Positions 5,959 to 13,127 of a stretch of 25,190 bases of DNA are shown here, piece after piece. The DNA is from a virus: the IMG/VR virus record IMGVR_UViG_3300035698_002989, positions 1-25,190 of that record. One strand, given 5' to 3'. Every line of letters begins with the position of its first letter. The first letter of the stretch is position 1. The notes under the pieces were generated by a model. It was not told the origin of the DNA and searched no databases. It saw nothing but the letters and a program-made list of their open reading frames with translations. Position numbers and translations under genes: made by a program.

Positions 5959-6870
5959 ATGAAACCAACTAATTCACTCGTAAAGACCAGTCCCATAGAG
6001 ACCATGAAGACTCTCACATCAAGTCCTAAAATGATGCAGAGATTTGACGATGTTCTTGGTAAGAAAGCACCTCAATTTCTTGCCTCTATTGTCTCAGCAT
6101 ACAGCGGAAACAAGGAACTCCAGAAAGCTGATCAGATGTCTGTAATGGCTGCCGGAATGATAGCAGCTACTCTTAATCTGGATATCAACCCAAGCCTTGG
6201 ATTTGCTGCCATTATCCCGTATAAAAAGAACAAAAAACTCCCTGATGGATCATGGTCAAACACGGTTGAAGCGCAATTTCAGATTATGACAAAAGGTTTT
6301 GTCCAACTCTCTCTCCGCTCAGGCATGTACCGTAATATAAACGTGACTGAGATCTACGAGGATGAGTTTAGGAGCGAAGATATCATCACAGGTGAGGTTT
6401 TTATCGAACCGGTAGCCGATGGCGACAGGACGCACGGACGTACGTCTAAGGTAATTGGTTATGTTGCCTATCTGGAATTTGTCAACGGATTCCGTAAGAT
6501 GGTATATTGGAGAATGGACAAGATATTGAGCCATGCGAAGAAATTCTCAAAATCGTTCGATTCCCGATCAGACAAATTTTATAAAGGATCAGCCTGGGAT
6601 ACGAATTTTGAGGCAATGTGCCGGAAGACTGTTTTGAAAAATGCTCTGTCCAGCTGGGGAATCCTCTCCACTCAGATGCAGGAAGCAGTTGTCGTAGACG
6701 GCGGTATTAAACCGGATATGGACGCAGATCTTGAATATGCAGAGGATCAGGATATTATCCAGGAGCCGGAAATTGAAACAGAAGTTATAGAACAGCCGAA
6801 AGTTGAAACTCCCGAAGTAGCTCCTGAACAACCTGAGTTTATTGATCAAGACCTAAACGATTTGTGGTAG
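5959..6870 (+). CDS. recT: RecT-family single-strand annealing protein
   Basis: 303 residues from ATG 5959; an upstream start at 5893 would overlap the previous gene far and is less likely. RecT-type signatures are visible: the DQMSVMAAGMIAATLNLDINPSLG region, then AAIIPYKK, and AQFQIMTKGFVQLSLRSGMY. A WDTNFEAMCRKTVLKNALS helix follows near residue 220. RecT coats single-stranded DNA and pairs it with homologous strands, working with the exonuclease encoded two genes upstream. The C-terminal 50 residues form an acidic, Pro/Glu-rich tail (EPEIETEVIEQPKVETPEVA), likely disordered and possibly a partner-binding tail. Confidence 0.95.
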   Translation: MKPTNSLVKTSPIETMKTLTSSPKMMQRFDDVLGKKAPQFLASIVSAYSGNKELQKADQMSVMAAGMIAATLNLDINPSLGFAAIIPYKKNKKLPDGSWSNTVEAQFQIMTKGFVQLSLRSGMYRNINVTEIYEDEFRSEDIITGEVFIEPVADGDRTHGRTSKVIGYVAYLEFVNGFRKMVYWRMDKILSHAKKFSKSFDSRSDKFYKGSAWDTNFEAMCRKTVLKNALSSWGILSTQMQEAVVVDGGIKPDMDADLEYAEDQDIIQEPEIETEVIEQPKVETPEVAPEQPEFIDQDLNDLW

Positions 6871-6874
6871 CGGT

Positions 6875-7339
6875 ATGAAAAAGACAGCAAGGCAGAAGTG
6901 CCTATCAGCTTTCCAGGAGTTACGCAGACTCCAAGAGGCTGATGATAATGGCTATGTCACCTGTATCAGCTCTGGACGTTCCTACTACTGGAACGACAGG
7001 GTTGACGGTGGTCATTTTATTCCCAGAGGATGTAAAGCAACTGAGCTTGAACCGGACAATGTTTTTCCTCAATCAAAACATGACAATAAACATCTCTCTG
7101 GAAATCACGCAGCTTACCGGAGAAATCTGGTAGAAAAGATTGGAATAGAAAGAATAGAAAGACTTGAGTTGCTTGAGTCTGCTAGTAATGGAGATGAGAG
7201 TGCGTTTAAACAGTTGTCAGCGAAAGATTGTATAAAAGCCATATCTGTACCTAACAATCAGGAATACGATACAATGGCGAAGGCTATTCGCATGATGTCA
7301 AGGCAAATCAAAAAAAGGATACCGAAACAATGGAACTAA
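6875..7339 (+). CDS. NinG/Rap-like recombination protein lacking zinc cysteines
   Basis: 154 residues from ATG 6875. It follows the phage NinG (Rap) layout: a helical N-terminus, CISSG at 30-34, DGGHFIPRG at 44-52, DNVFPQSKHDNKHLSGN at 61-77, then YRRNLVEKIG. NinG proteins are structure-specific nucleases or recombination helpers that act on Holliday-type junctions in lambda. Most members carry two CxxC pairs. Here three of the four positions are Ser33, Ser67 and Asp70, so ordinary zinc binding looks lost, while the GHF, RG and LSGN motifs remain. The gene follows recT directly and its end overlaps the truncated exonuclease start. Confidence 0.85.
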   Translation: MKKTARQKCLSAFQELRRLQEADDNGYVTCISSGRSYYWNDRVDGGHFIPRGCKATELEPDNVFPQSKHDNKHLSGNHAAYRRNLVEKIGIERIERLELLESASNGDESAFKQLSAKDCIKAISVPNNQEYDTMAKAIRMMSRQIKKRIPKQWN

Positions 7340-7407
7340 ACAAAAATAAGATTTTAATTCTCGATATAGAAACAACAGGTTTCTTTGGTCAAGGCGGAAG
7401 GTCATGA
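7330..7407 (+). pseudogene. Truncated DnaQ-like 3'-5' exonuclease start (25 codons)
   Basis: An ORF of 25 codons starting inside the NinG gene reads MELNKNKILILDIETTGFF and then GQGGRS before TGA. ILILDIETTGF is the classic ExoI motif of DEDD exonucleases (the Asp and Glu bind metal), and the following Gly-Gly is usual in phage versions. The rest of the enzyme, about 150 residues, is absent. The frame stops at 7405-7407, overlapping the ATG of the next small ORF. It is best read as the stump left by a deletion or replacement. A functional microprotein is possible but unlikely. Confidence 0.65.
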
Positions 7408-7529
7408 GCAATTACCCACCCGGAATAACAACCGCCGACATAGACGAACATTTCGGATCTGAGCCGGAAGAGGAAGTCTATATCCACTCAGAAGAGCATG
7501 ATTTTGATATATGGAGAGATGAAAGGTAA
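7404..7529 (+). CDS. Small acidic phage protein
   Basis: 41 residues from ATG 7404, overlapping the exonuclease stump by ATGA and preceded by a weak purine-rich site (GGCGGAAGG at 7393-7401). It begins SNYPPGITTADIDEHFG and is rich in Glu, Asp and His. Short proteins starting S-N-Y-P-P-G are frequent in phage early regions. The function is unknown. It is the last gene before the promoter at 7546. Confidence 0.65.
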   Translation: MSNYPPGITTADIDEHFGSEPEEEVYIHSEEHDFDIWRDER

Positions 7530-7545
7530 AGTTTGATTTATTATA

Positions 7546-7574
7546 TTGACGCCACATCTTATTAAGTATAGAAT
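7546..7574 (+). promoter_or_regulatory. Sigma-70-type promoter for the replication genes
   Basis: TTGACG at 7546-7551 and TAGAAT at 7569-7574 have a 17-base spacer. The predicted start is near 7580, giving a leader of about 25 bases that contains AAGGAG at 7591-7596 before the ATG at 7605. It has the same -35 sequence and spacing as the promoter at 3763. Confidence 0.8.
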
Positions 7575-7604
7575 AGAATAAGAAAAGAAAAAGGAGTATC
7601 GTAC

Positions 7605-7793
7605 ATGAAAGATTTAGTAATATCGAAATCACTGCTAAAGTATCAGTATGAGACAATGAGGGTTGTTGACATAATGAAACACTATGGAATTTGTGCAGAT
7701 AGGTTATATAATATTTTAGACGAAGCTAATATTGAGAGGAAAATAATCAGATCACCAAGAAGAGAAAAGACAAATACAATATTAAAAGATTGA
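7605..7793 (+). CDS. Small helix-turn-helix-like protein
   Basis: 62 residues from ATG 7605 with AAGGAG nine bases upstream. The core reads LLKYQYETMRVVDIMKHYGI followed by CADRLYNILDEANIERK. This is an HTH pattern like resolvase-tail or transposase-type HTHs: helix, V-V-D-I-M-K-H-Y-G turn, then a recognition helix. The C-terminus is basic (IIRSPRREKTN). It is first in the transcript from the promoter at 7546, so it may regulate replication genes or bind DNA near an origin. Confidence 0.65.
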   Translation: MKDLVISKSLLKYQYETMRVVDIMKHYGICADRLYNILDEANIERKIIRSPRREKTNTILKD

Positions 7794-7803
7794 AGGGAAT
7801 ATA

Positions 7804-8640
7804 ATGGCTAATACAGATATTCGTATAGATATAAACTTCTGTGATAACCCAAAAACAAAACGACTTATTCGAAAATTGGGACATGAAGGATTCTTTTGTA
7901 TTATTAAATTATGGGCAGTATCTGCAAGGCTTTACCCGAAAGGTATACTTGCAAAATGTGACTGCATCGACATTGCTGATTTAGCAGGATGGAATGGAGA
8001 CCCCGAAGAGTTCTGTAATACCCTCGTAAGTGAAAAAACAAACTTTCTTGACCTAGAAGATGGTGTATATTCTCTCCACGATTGGGAAGAAAATCAGCCG
8101 TGGGTTTATAACTCTGATATACGCTCAGGGATAGCAAAAAAGAACATTGAAAAGCGTTGGAATAAGAAGAAAAAAACCAATGGTATAAAGAAGGAATACG
8201 AACCGTATACGAACGGTATACAACTTGTAGACACTGTCTATCCAATTGGTAATACTCCTTCTCCTCTTCCTTCTCCTTCTCCTCTTCCTATTCCTTTTCC
8301 TAAAAAGAAAGATATATACGTAGAGATACAAAAGGCTTACCATGAGCATTGCAAAAAACTTCCCGAAGTATTCAAAATTACAGACAAGAGAAAATCATCC
8401 ATTAACTCGCTACTCCAAGAATTTACCATTGACCAAATAATTGAAGCATTCAAGAAAGCGGGTAAATCAAGTTTCATCAACGGTGATAATAAATCTACAT
8501 GGAAAGCAAGCTTTGACTGGATTATCAACAAAAATAATATGCTTAAAATTGTTGAAGGGAATTATGACAACAAGGGTAAAAAAGTTGTATCGGATATTAA
8601 CTCGGTAAATGCCGATTGGATAGGAGTACCAGAACTATGA
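7804..8640 (+). CDS. Phage replication initiator-like protein (DnaD/DUF1376-like)
   Basis: 278 residues from ATG 7804. Residues 1-110 form a winged-helix-like N-terminus (FCDNPKTKRLIRKLGHEGFF, then IIKLWAVSARLYPKGIL), ending in LHDWEENQPW. This is the usual start of phage replisome organisers. Then comes a basic stretch (IAKKNIEKRWNKKKKTNG) and a Pro/Ser linker (TPSPLPSPSPLPIPFP) encoded by a CT-rich tract. A helical C-terminal domain follows (ITDKRKSSINSLLQEFTIDQ and FKKAGKSSFINGDNKSTWKA), ending in FDWIINKNNMLKIVEGNYDN. This last region is typical of phage initiators that load helicase through a DnaC partner, which is the next gene. It may bind an origin, possibly within its own gene. Confidence 0.8.
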   Translation: MANTDIRIDINFCDNPKTKRLIRKLGHEGFFCIIKLWAVSARLYPKGILAKCDCIDIADLAGWNGDPEEFCNTLVSEKTNFLDLEDGVYSLHDWEENQPWVYNSDIRSGIAKKNIEKRWNKKKKTNGIKKEYEPYTNGIQLVDTVYPIGNTPSPLPSPSPLPIPFPKKKDIYVEIQKAYHEHCKKLPEVFKITDKRKSSINSLLQEFTIDQIIEAFKKAGKSSFINGDNKSTWKASFDWIINKNNMLKIVEGNYDNKGKKVVSDINSVNADWIGVPEL

Positions 8641-9314
8641 GCAAAGAAAATATTATTGAAATATTAGAGAAATGCAAAGAAAGGATTGTGCCTGATGAAA
8701 TGGTTGGTGAATTTTACGATGATAGGGAAGAAAGAATACAGCAAGCATTTAAAGATATGCAGCTCAGCCAAATACCTCCACGGTTTAAAAATGCGACATT
8801 TGGCAACTTTGTTTGTAAAACCGATAAACATAAAATGGCGGTTGACTTCTTGAAAAAAGGTAAATCTGTAGCACTTTATGGAAAGAATGGAACGGGTAAA
8901 ACTCATCTTGCTTTTGCTACTCTTAGACATCTTGTGAATAACAACAAAGGGAAAAAGGTAAAATATATACTAGCCTTCGAACTCTTCGATAGGGTAAGAA
9001 ATTCTTTCAATGATATATCACTTAAAACAGATATAGATGCTCTTGGAGATGTATTTTATCTCATAATTGATGAGGTTGATAAAAAGTTTGGTACACAGAC
9101 AGAGTTTTTGGCACTCTATAAATTGATAAATCAAAGGTACAATTCAGAGCTTAAAACCATGCTAATATCTAATGCCGAAAAAGAGGATTTAATTGAAGTA
9201 ATTGGACTCGCGAGCTTTGACAGAATTATTGAAGATGGATCTGCAATAAACCTTGATGGTGAGAATTTCCGGCGTATACCAAAAGATGAAAAGTTTGACG
9301 ATATACTATTCTAG
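8637..9314 (+). CDS. DnaC-like AAA+ helicase loader
   Basis: 225 residues from ATG 8637, overlapping the initiator stop by ATGA with a GGAG site at 8622-8625. It has Walker A GKNGTGKT at 82-89, Walker B YLIIDEVD at 141-148, the sensor-type LISNA at 176-180 and the arginine-containing SFDRI at 193-197, followed by a late FRR. These place it with DnaC/IstB-type loaders, which open the host replicative helicase ring and place it on the phage origin. The N-terminal 60 residues would bind the helicase or the initiator. No cysteine zinc cluster is present. Confidence 0.9.
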   Translation: MSKENIIEILEKCKERIVPDEMVGEFYDDREERIQQAFKDMQLSQIPPRFKNATFGNFVCKTDKHKMAVDFLKKGKSVALYGKNGTGKTHLAFATLRHLVNNNKGKKVKYILAFELFDRVRNSFNDISLKTDIDALGDVFYLIIDEVDKKFGTQTEFLALYKLINQRYNSELKTMLISNAEKEDLIEVIGLASFDRIIEDGSAINLDGENFRRIPKDEKFDDILF

Positions 9315-9326
9315 GAGGATTGAGTT

Positions 9327-9569
9327 ATGAAAAGAACTTATTACCCAAACCAATACATAACCACAAGAGAAGGTTTTGATTTAGACATTTCTACATACGG
9401 TGGTGTATACCACAGATCGTCTGAAACGCTCCACAAACTCGACAGTGCAATGTTTCCCTACTCACATGTACTTGGAGTCGTTTTGCCGAATGGAAGGCTG
9501 TCACGGATCAAATACGGACGTACAAGGTTTGGAAAACTTAGGGTACAAGAATTAGAGGAGTTATTATAA
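9327..9569 (+). CDS. Hypothetical small basic protein
   Basis: 80 residues from ATG 9327, behind AGGAGG at 9314-9319. The sequence is Tyr/Arg/Gly-rich with SHVLGVVLPNGRLSRIKYGR in the middle and a Glu/Leu end (RVQELEELL). It looks like a compact beta fold, but I recognise no family. A GAGGAG near its end (9555-9560) is spaced as a ribosome-binding site for the next reading frame. Confidence 0.65.
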   Translation: MKRTYYPNQYITTREGFDLDISTYGGVYHRSSETLHKLDSAMFPYSHVLGVVLPNGRLSRIKYGRTRFGKLRVQELEELL

Positions 9570-10048
9570 TCAAAGCGACATACGGCTATCATAAGTTTGC
9601 CTGCTTAAACGATGTCTCTGCTGATTCCTTAAAGAGCAAAGAGTCTCTAGGAAAATTAGAATGGGATGTACTTTCGATTTTAAAAGAAGAGGGTGAATTA
9701 AAGTTGACTGTTATAAGCGAAATGCTCGATATTGATGGATCCGCAATACGTGGAGTAGTTAAAAAACTTACCCGGATTGAGGGATTATGTCTTTATGAAG
9801 ATACAGTTGAGAAGTCGGTAATAATAGGCATAGAACATTGTAGTTTCAAAATTAAACCTTACTTATCGAATACTATGCCTATCGTACTATTTGGAAAGAA
9901 GCGAATTATATTCAAGAGCTTAAGGCATGCAGCCAAGATGCTTAAAAAAGATAAAAGAACATTACAGAAGCTGATTGATGAAGGGAATACACTCATCTAC
10001 AGGGGCGATGTATACTGCATAGACGAACTATTTAGGGGGAACGAATGA
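9566..10048 (+). CDS. Winged-helix plus NUMOD1-like protein with apparent ATA start
   Basis: The reading frame is open from before 9566 through a domain running LGKLEWDVLSILKEEGEL, then VISEMLDIDGSAIRGVVKKL, a clear winged helix. It then passes to a second HTH-like stretch (FKSLRHAAKMLKKDKRTLQ and KLIDEG) like NUMOD1 modules. No ATG, GTG or CTG lies early in the frame. TTG 9704 would cut the winged helix in half. GAGGAG at 9555-9560 points to ATA 9566, with ATC and ATT alongside. One G-to-A change at 9568 would have turned an ATGA overlap into ATA plus TAA. The gene may use a rare start or be damaged. The likely role is DNA binding or regulation. Confidence 0.6.
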   Translation: MIKATYGYHKFACLNDVSADSLKSKESLGKLEWDVLSILKEEGELKLTVISEMLDIDGSAIRGVVKKLTRIEGLCLYEDTVEKSVIIGIEHCSFKIKPYLSNTMPIVLFGKKRIIFKSLRHAAKMLKKDKRTLQKLIDEGNTLIYRGDVYCIDELFRGNE

Positions 10049-10308
10049 TTACAGGCTATACCAGTGGAAAACCGTGCTACGACAGTCCCGATGAGGCAAT
10101 TGAGAAGGGTTTTTCGAACCGAGCATTTTCACAACCCTACAGGATTTTAAACCAATCCGGTGGGAGAACAGTTAGGGCGATTATGGTAGTCAGTCCCGGA
10201 AAGGAACCTCATTGGGGCTATACTACCTCTCCAGGGACTAAGATTCGCACAGCAACTTATCAGGAAACGAAGAAGTGTAAACGATGGGTAAATGCACAGG
10301 TGAGATAA
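10045..10308 (+). CDS. Hypothetical small basic protein
   Basis: 87 residues from ATG 10045, overlapping the previous stop by ATGA, with GGGGGAACG just upstream. The sequence is basic and Gly/Ser/Thr-rich (NQSGGRTVRAIMVVSPGKEP), with an aromatic HWGYTT and a Lys/Arg C-terminus. No domain is recognised. It may bind nucleic acid given the charge. It lies just before the methyltransferase with a 37-base gap containing AAAGGAG. Confidence 0.6.
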   Translation: MITGYTSGKPCYDSPDEAIEKGFSNRAFSQPYRILNQSGGRTVRAIMVVSPGKEPHWGYTTSPGTKIRTATYQETKKCKRWVNAQVR

Positions 10309-10345
10309 TCAGGGCGTGCTGAATACTTTTTAAAGGAGAGAGATT

Positions 10346-11470
10346 ATGAACTACATAGATTTATTTTCCGGCATCGGCGGTTTTTCCCTTGGCTTCAAAA
10401 GAGCAGGGTTTACCTTTAAAAAACACTATGCTTCCGAAATAGATAAATATGCAAGGAGTATTTATGCAAGACAATTCGATGGATCTATTCAGCTCGGAGA
10501 TGTTACAAGAATCGGAAATGACCTTGGAGAAATTGATCTGCTTACTGGAGGATTTCCTTGTCAAACTTTCCGCATTGCCGGAAAACGTGCAGGATTCGAT
10601 GATATTAGAGGAACTTTATTCTTTGAAATCGTTAGGCTTGCCGGATTCTACAAACCTCGGTATATGGTCTTGGAAAACGTCAAAGGGATACTCTCTCATG
10701 ATGGGGGAAACACCATCAGAACTATTCTGGACGAACTTAGGCGACTTGACTATTTCACACAACTCCTGGTGCTTAACACTAAAGACTTCGATGTTCCGCA
10801 AAATCGAGAAAGGTGTTTCTTTATCTGCTCTGCTCCAGGCGAACGTATCCCAGAAATACTTCATCTCAGAGAGCGTAAAACGGAGATTGATTTCAGCTCA
10901 AACTGTATCGATGCTAACTATTACAAAGGAATAGATAATCATGGGCAGAGGACTTGTGTAGGCACACTCAGAACCCACAAAGACGGAGAAGGATTCAGAC
11001 AAATGCAGTCAGGGATTTGTCCCACCATACCAACGAGAGGAAGAGAAGACGGTAGCGGTCAACCTATAATTGCCATTCCCTGCTTATCACCCGACAGAGT
11101 AGAAAAACGGCAGAATGGCAGAAGGTTCAAAGAAAATGGAGATCCTATGTTTACGCTTACTGCACAGGATAGGCATGGGATTTTAATTTCAGACTCCGGA
11201 CAGGGTAGAAAAAGAGAATTGCGCAATATTGCTCCACCCCTAAGATCTCATGATGGATGTGGACATGATAACTATTTAATTGAAAATATGAATATCCGCA
11301 GACTCACACCCATAGAATGTGAACGGCTGCAAACATTTCCGGACGATTTTACAAAGTATGGAAAAGACGGTGAAATTATCTCGGATTCGCAAAGATATCG
11401 TTGTCTGGGAAATTCGGTAACGGTAAGAGTAATTGAAGAAATAGCAAAGTGTATAAAGGAGTGTCTATGA
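10346..11470 (+). CDS. DNA (cytosine-5) methyltransferase
   Basis: 374 residues, full length for the family, from ATG 10346 behind AAAGGAGAG. All main motifs are visible: DLFSGIGGFSLGF (AdoMet binding, 5-17), GGFPCQTF with catalytic Cys72, ENVKG at 110-114, PQNRERCFF at 151-159, and the C-terminal QRYRCLGNSV near 355-365. The variable region contains repeated TLRTH-, TIPTRGRE- and TLTAQDRHG-type segments, as in phage enzymes with one or more target-recognition elements. It transfers a methyl group to cytosine C5 in a specific duplex site. No restriction enzyme of a matching type is adjacent, so it probably protects phage DNA from host restriction. It ends in an ATGA overlap. Confidence 0.96.
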   Translation: MNYIDLFSGIGGFSLGFKRAGFTFKKHYASEIDKYARSIYARQFDGSIQLGDVTRIGNDLGEIDLLTGGFPCQTFRIAGKRAGFDDIRGTLFFEIVRLAGFYKPRYMVLENVKGILSHDGGNTIRTILDELRRLDYFTQLLVLNTKDFDVPQNRERCFFICSAPGERIPEILHLRERKTEIDFSSNCIDANYYKGIDNHGQRTCVGTLRTHKDGEGFRQMQSGICPTIPTRGREDGSGQPIIAIPCLSPDRVEKRQNGRRFKENGDPMFTLTAQDRHGILISDSGQGRKRELRNIAPPLRSHDGCGHDNYLIENMNIRRLTPIECERLQTFPDDFTKYGKDGEIISDSQRYRCLGNSVTVRVIEEIAKCIKECL

Positions 11471-11730
11471 AAACATTTATTAGAATACTATCTATCACTA
11501 CATTCATTTTAGTAATAATCCTGGCGGTGATAATTTTCATTCCTCTTGACCTTGGGATTCCCAATTTCTACACGAATCAAGCAGTCGTACCGGACAATCA
11601 GGATGAAATTGATAATTTGGCTAATAGATTAATCTTGCAGGAGAACAGGACGAAGGTGCTGAACATCTACCTAGAAGACTTGTTGAGAAGATTCCGGGAA
11701 GCACAGATATATTTGGAGGAAATGGAATGA
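11467..11730 (+). CDS. Single-span membrane protein with coiled-coil tail
   Basis: 87 residues from ATG 11467, overlapping the methyltransferase stop. Residues 9-27 are a strong membrane helix (TTFILVIILAVIIFIPLDL). A short linker is followed by a helical, coiled-coil-like region (DEIDNLANRLILQENRTK, then YLEDLLRRFREAQIYLEEME). The shape, an N-terminal anchor plus periplasmic helix, is that of small inner-membrane phage proteins such as i-spanins, but it sits among DNA-metabolism genes, so that role is doubtful. It ends ATGA into the HNH gene. Confidence 0.7.
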   Translation: MKTFIRILSITTFILVIILAVIIFIPLDLGIPNFYTNQAVVPDNQDEIDNLANRLILQENRTKVLNIYLEDLLRRFREAQIYLEEME

Positions 11731-12128
11731 CTAAGCGTGAAAGAATATATCAAATATTTAACGGCAAATGTGCTTATTGTGGTTGTGACTTACCGGACAA
11801 ATGGCACATAGATCATATCAAACCAATTTTTAGAGGTTTTGGTAATACTGTTGGCTTTATGTTTGAAGGTGAATGGGTGCAAAAAGCCAGATCAGAATAC
11901 GCTGGAACTAACACAGAAGATAATTTATACCCTGCGTGTCCTCAATGCAATATTGCAAAAAGTAACCTAACGGTGGAAGAGTTTAGGAAGAGTATTTTAT
12001 ACACGATCGAGCATTTAAGACGGTATAATGCTAAATTCAGACTTGCCGAAAAGTACAGAGTAATAGAAACTTATGAAATTGACCTTGATTTAGTATTTTA
12101 TTTTGAACGATTGGAGACTATAAAATGA
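11727..12128 (+). CDS. HNH endonuclease
   Basis: 133 residues from ATG 11727. CAYCG (Cys15, Cys18) and CPQCN (Cys71, Cys74) are zinc knuckles flanking HIDHIKP (His27, His30), followed by Asn75 and Lys78. This is a complete HNH fold as in phage-encoded nicking or homing endonucleases. The C-terminal 50 residues are helical and lack a recognition domain I can name. No intron or intein is visible beside it, so it may be a free-standing homing enzyme or a recombination or packaging nuclease. It is ATGA-coupled on both sides. Confidence 0.9.
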   Translation: MTKRERIYQIFNGKCAYCGCDLPDKWHIDHIKPIFRGFGNTVGFMFEGEWVQKARSEYAGTNTEDNLYPACPQCNIAKSNLTVEEFRKSILYTIEHLRRYNAKFRLAEKYRVIETYEIDLDLVFYFERLETIK

Positions 12129-12628
12129 ATAACAGAACAGAAAGCGTATTGAAAGATTTTTGCAAAAAGGTGTCAGACGGTACAATCACTAATCCTGTCA
12201 ACACTGATTATGACAAGCTTTTTGAAATGATGGATGAATCAGATGAAAGCATTAGAGGATATGTAATAAGTGAATGTAATAAGGATGTGCGATTATTTAG
12301 ACAACAAGAAACTAAAATAGCAAACTTGAAAAGAGAGGTTGCTGACGGATTAGGTAGAGAACAAGCACTAGTGGCAGCGTTCGGATTAGGTAGAGAGCAA
12401 GCACTACTGGCAGCATTACCGCCTCTCATAGAAGAGGCAGCGAACATGAAAAATCAATACGGATGTGATTGTGGACACCTGCATTGTCGAGTGTGTGCAG
12501 ATACAAAAACACTTGCAATAGCAATAGATGGTGCTGAGAAAGCCATACAACCCGAACCACAAACTGAGGCCGAGCAGATTAAGGATTTTGATAAGTATAT
12601 GGGGAAAGCCATACAAGGAGATGAGTGA
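12125..12628 (+). CDS. Hypothetical protein with internal 12-residue repeat
   Basis: 167 residues from ATG 12125, overlapping the HNH stop. The N-terminal half is acidic and helical. In the middle, GLGREQALVAAF is followed directly by GLGREQALLAAL, encoded by a 36-bp tandem duplication. Then come CDCGHLHCRVCAD, a Cys/His cluster that could bind a metal, and an acidic C-terminus. The AAGGAG near the end (12615-12620) is the next gene's ribosome-binding site. The function is unknown. Confidence 0.65.
   Translation: MNNRTESVLKDFCKKVSDGTITNPVNTDYDKLFEMMDESDESIRGYVISECNKDVRLFRQQETKIANLKREVADGLGREQALVAAFGLGREQALLAALPPLIEEAANMKNQYGCDCGHLHCRVCADTKTLAIAIDGAEKAIQPEPQTEAEQIKDFDKYMGKAIQGDE
12346..12417 (+). 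repeat. 36-bp tandem duplication
   Basis: Units 12346-12381 and 12382-12417 begin CGGATTAGGTAGAGA and match at nearly all positions, differing by a few substitutions. The period is a multiple of three, so the frame is kept and two 12-residue copies are encoded. Confidence 0.9.
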
Positions 12629-12807
12629 TGAGTGAAGTAAAATACTCCAGCGGATGGATGCACCCTGATGATGTTGACAAATTACACAAGCAAAACCAAG
12701 CACTAATGGAAGCGTTGGAAGACTGCCTTACTCTCATAGATAACAACGGATTATCACCTAAGGGAATATTGAGAAATAAGGTATCAGAAGCATTGGAGGG
12801 GATGTGA
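12628..12807 (+). CDS. Small hypothetical phage protein
   Basis: 59 residues from ATG 12628, seven bases after AAGGAG at 12615-12620. The GTG three bases upstream would break that spacing. SSGWMHPDDVDKLHKQNQAL and LMEALEDCLTLID are helical. Small proteins with W-x-H-P-D-D and a helix beginning L-x-x-Q-N are common in phage ORF clusters, with unknown role. The start residues MSE are shared with the next gene. Confidence 0.6.
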   Translation: MSEVKYSSGWMHPDDVDKLHKQNQALMEALEDCLTLIDNNGLSPKGILRNKVSEALEGM

Positions 12808-13127
12808 TGAGTGAGAAAGTATTAAAAGCTGAGGGCTTTAAAGCTGACGGTATACTTGTAATGAAAGATGATATTGAAGGAAAATGGCAGGTAGCATCAG
12901 TAAACCAGTGGATAAAAAACGGTAATGAAATAGCGGAATTATTTGCATCAGCACCGAGATTAAAGGCAGAGAATGAACGAATGAAAAGAATTTTAAAACA
13001 AATTAATATTATTATGCACGAAACAAATAGTATTAATACAGGTCATAAATATATTTCTACTTGTGGGAATATACAAATATATACGGATGAATTTAACGAA
13101 GAAGCATTACAAGGAGATGAGGGATGA
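12807..13127 (+). CDS. Hypothetical phage protein
   Basis: 106 residues from ATG 12807, which shares one base with the previous stop (TGATG). It reads GKWQVASVNQWIKNGNEIAE then LFASAPRLKAENERMKRIL, a pattern like the many small phage proteins containing A-P-x-L-x-x-E-N. The C-terminal part is Asn/Ile/Thr-rich. No catalytic motif is seen. Its last codons contain the ribosome-binding site for the next gene, as in the gene before. Confidence 0.6.
   Translation: MSEKVLKAEGFKADGILVMKDDIEGKWQVASVNQWIKNGNEIAELFASAPRLKAENERMKRILKQINIIMHETNSINTGHKYISTCGNIQIYTDEFNEEALQGDEG

Noticed and set aside
9704-10048. TTG 9704 as the ordinary start of the winged-helix gene
   Set aside because: It falls within the winged-helix domain and has a poorly spaced site, although it remains the only accepted start codon in the frame.
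10449-10934. A 161-codon ORF in another frame inside the methyltransferase gene
   Set aside because: It runs through the conserved catalytic motifs of the real gene and its product has no recognisable domain. Its openness is most likely a by-product of codon composition.
11467-11730. Interpretation of the single-span coiled-coil protein as an inner-membrane spanin
   Set aside because: It lies between a methyltransferase and an HNH gene with no lysis genes nearby and no overlapping lipoprotein gene.
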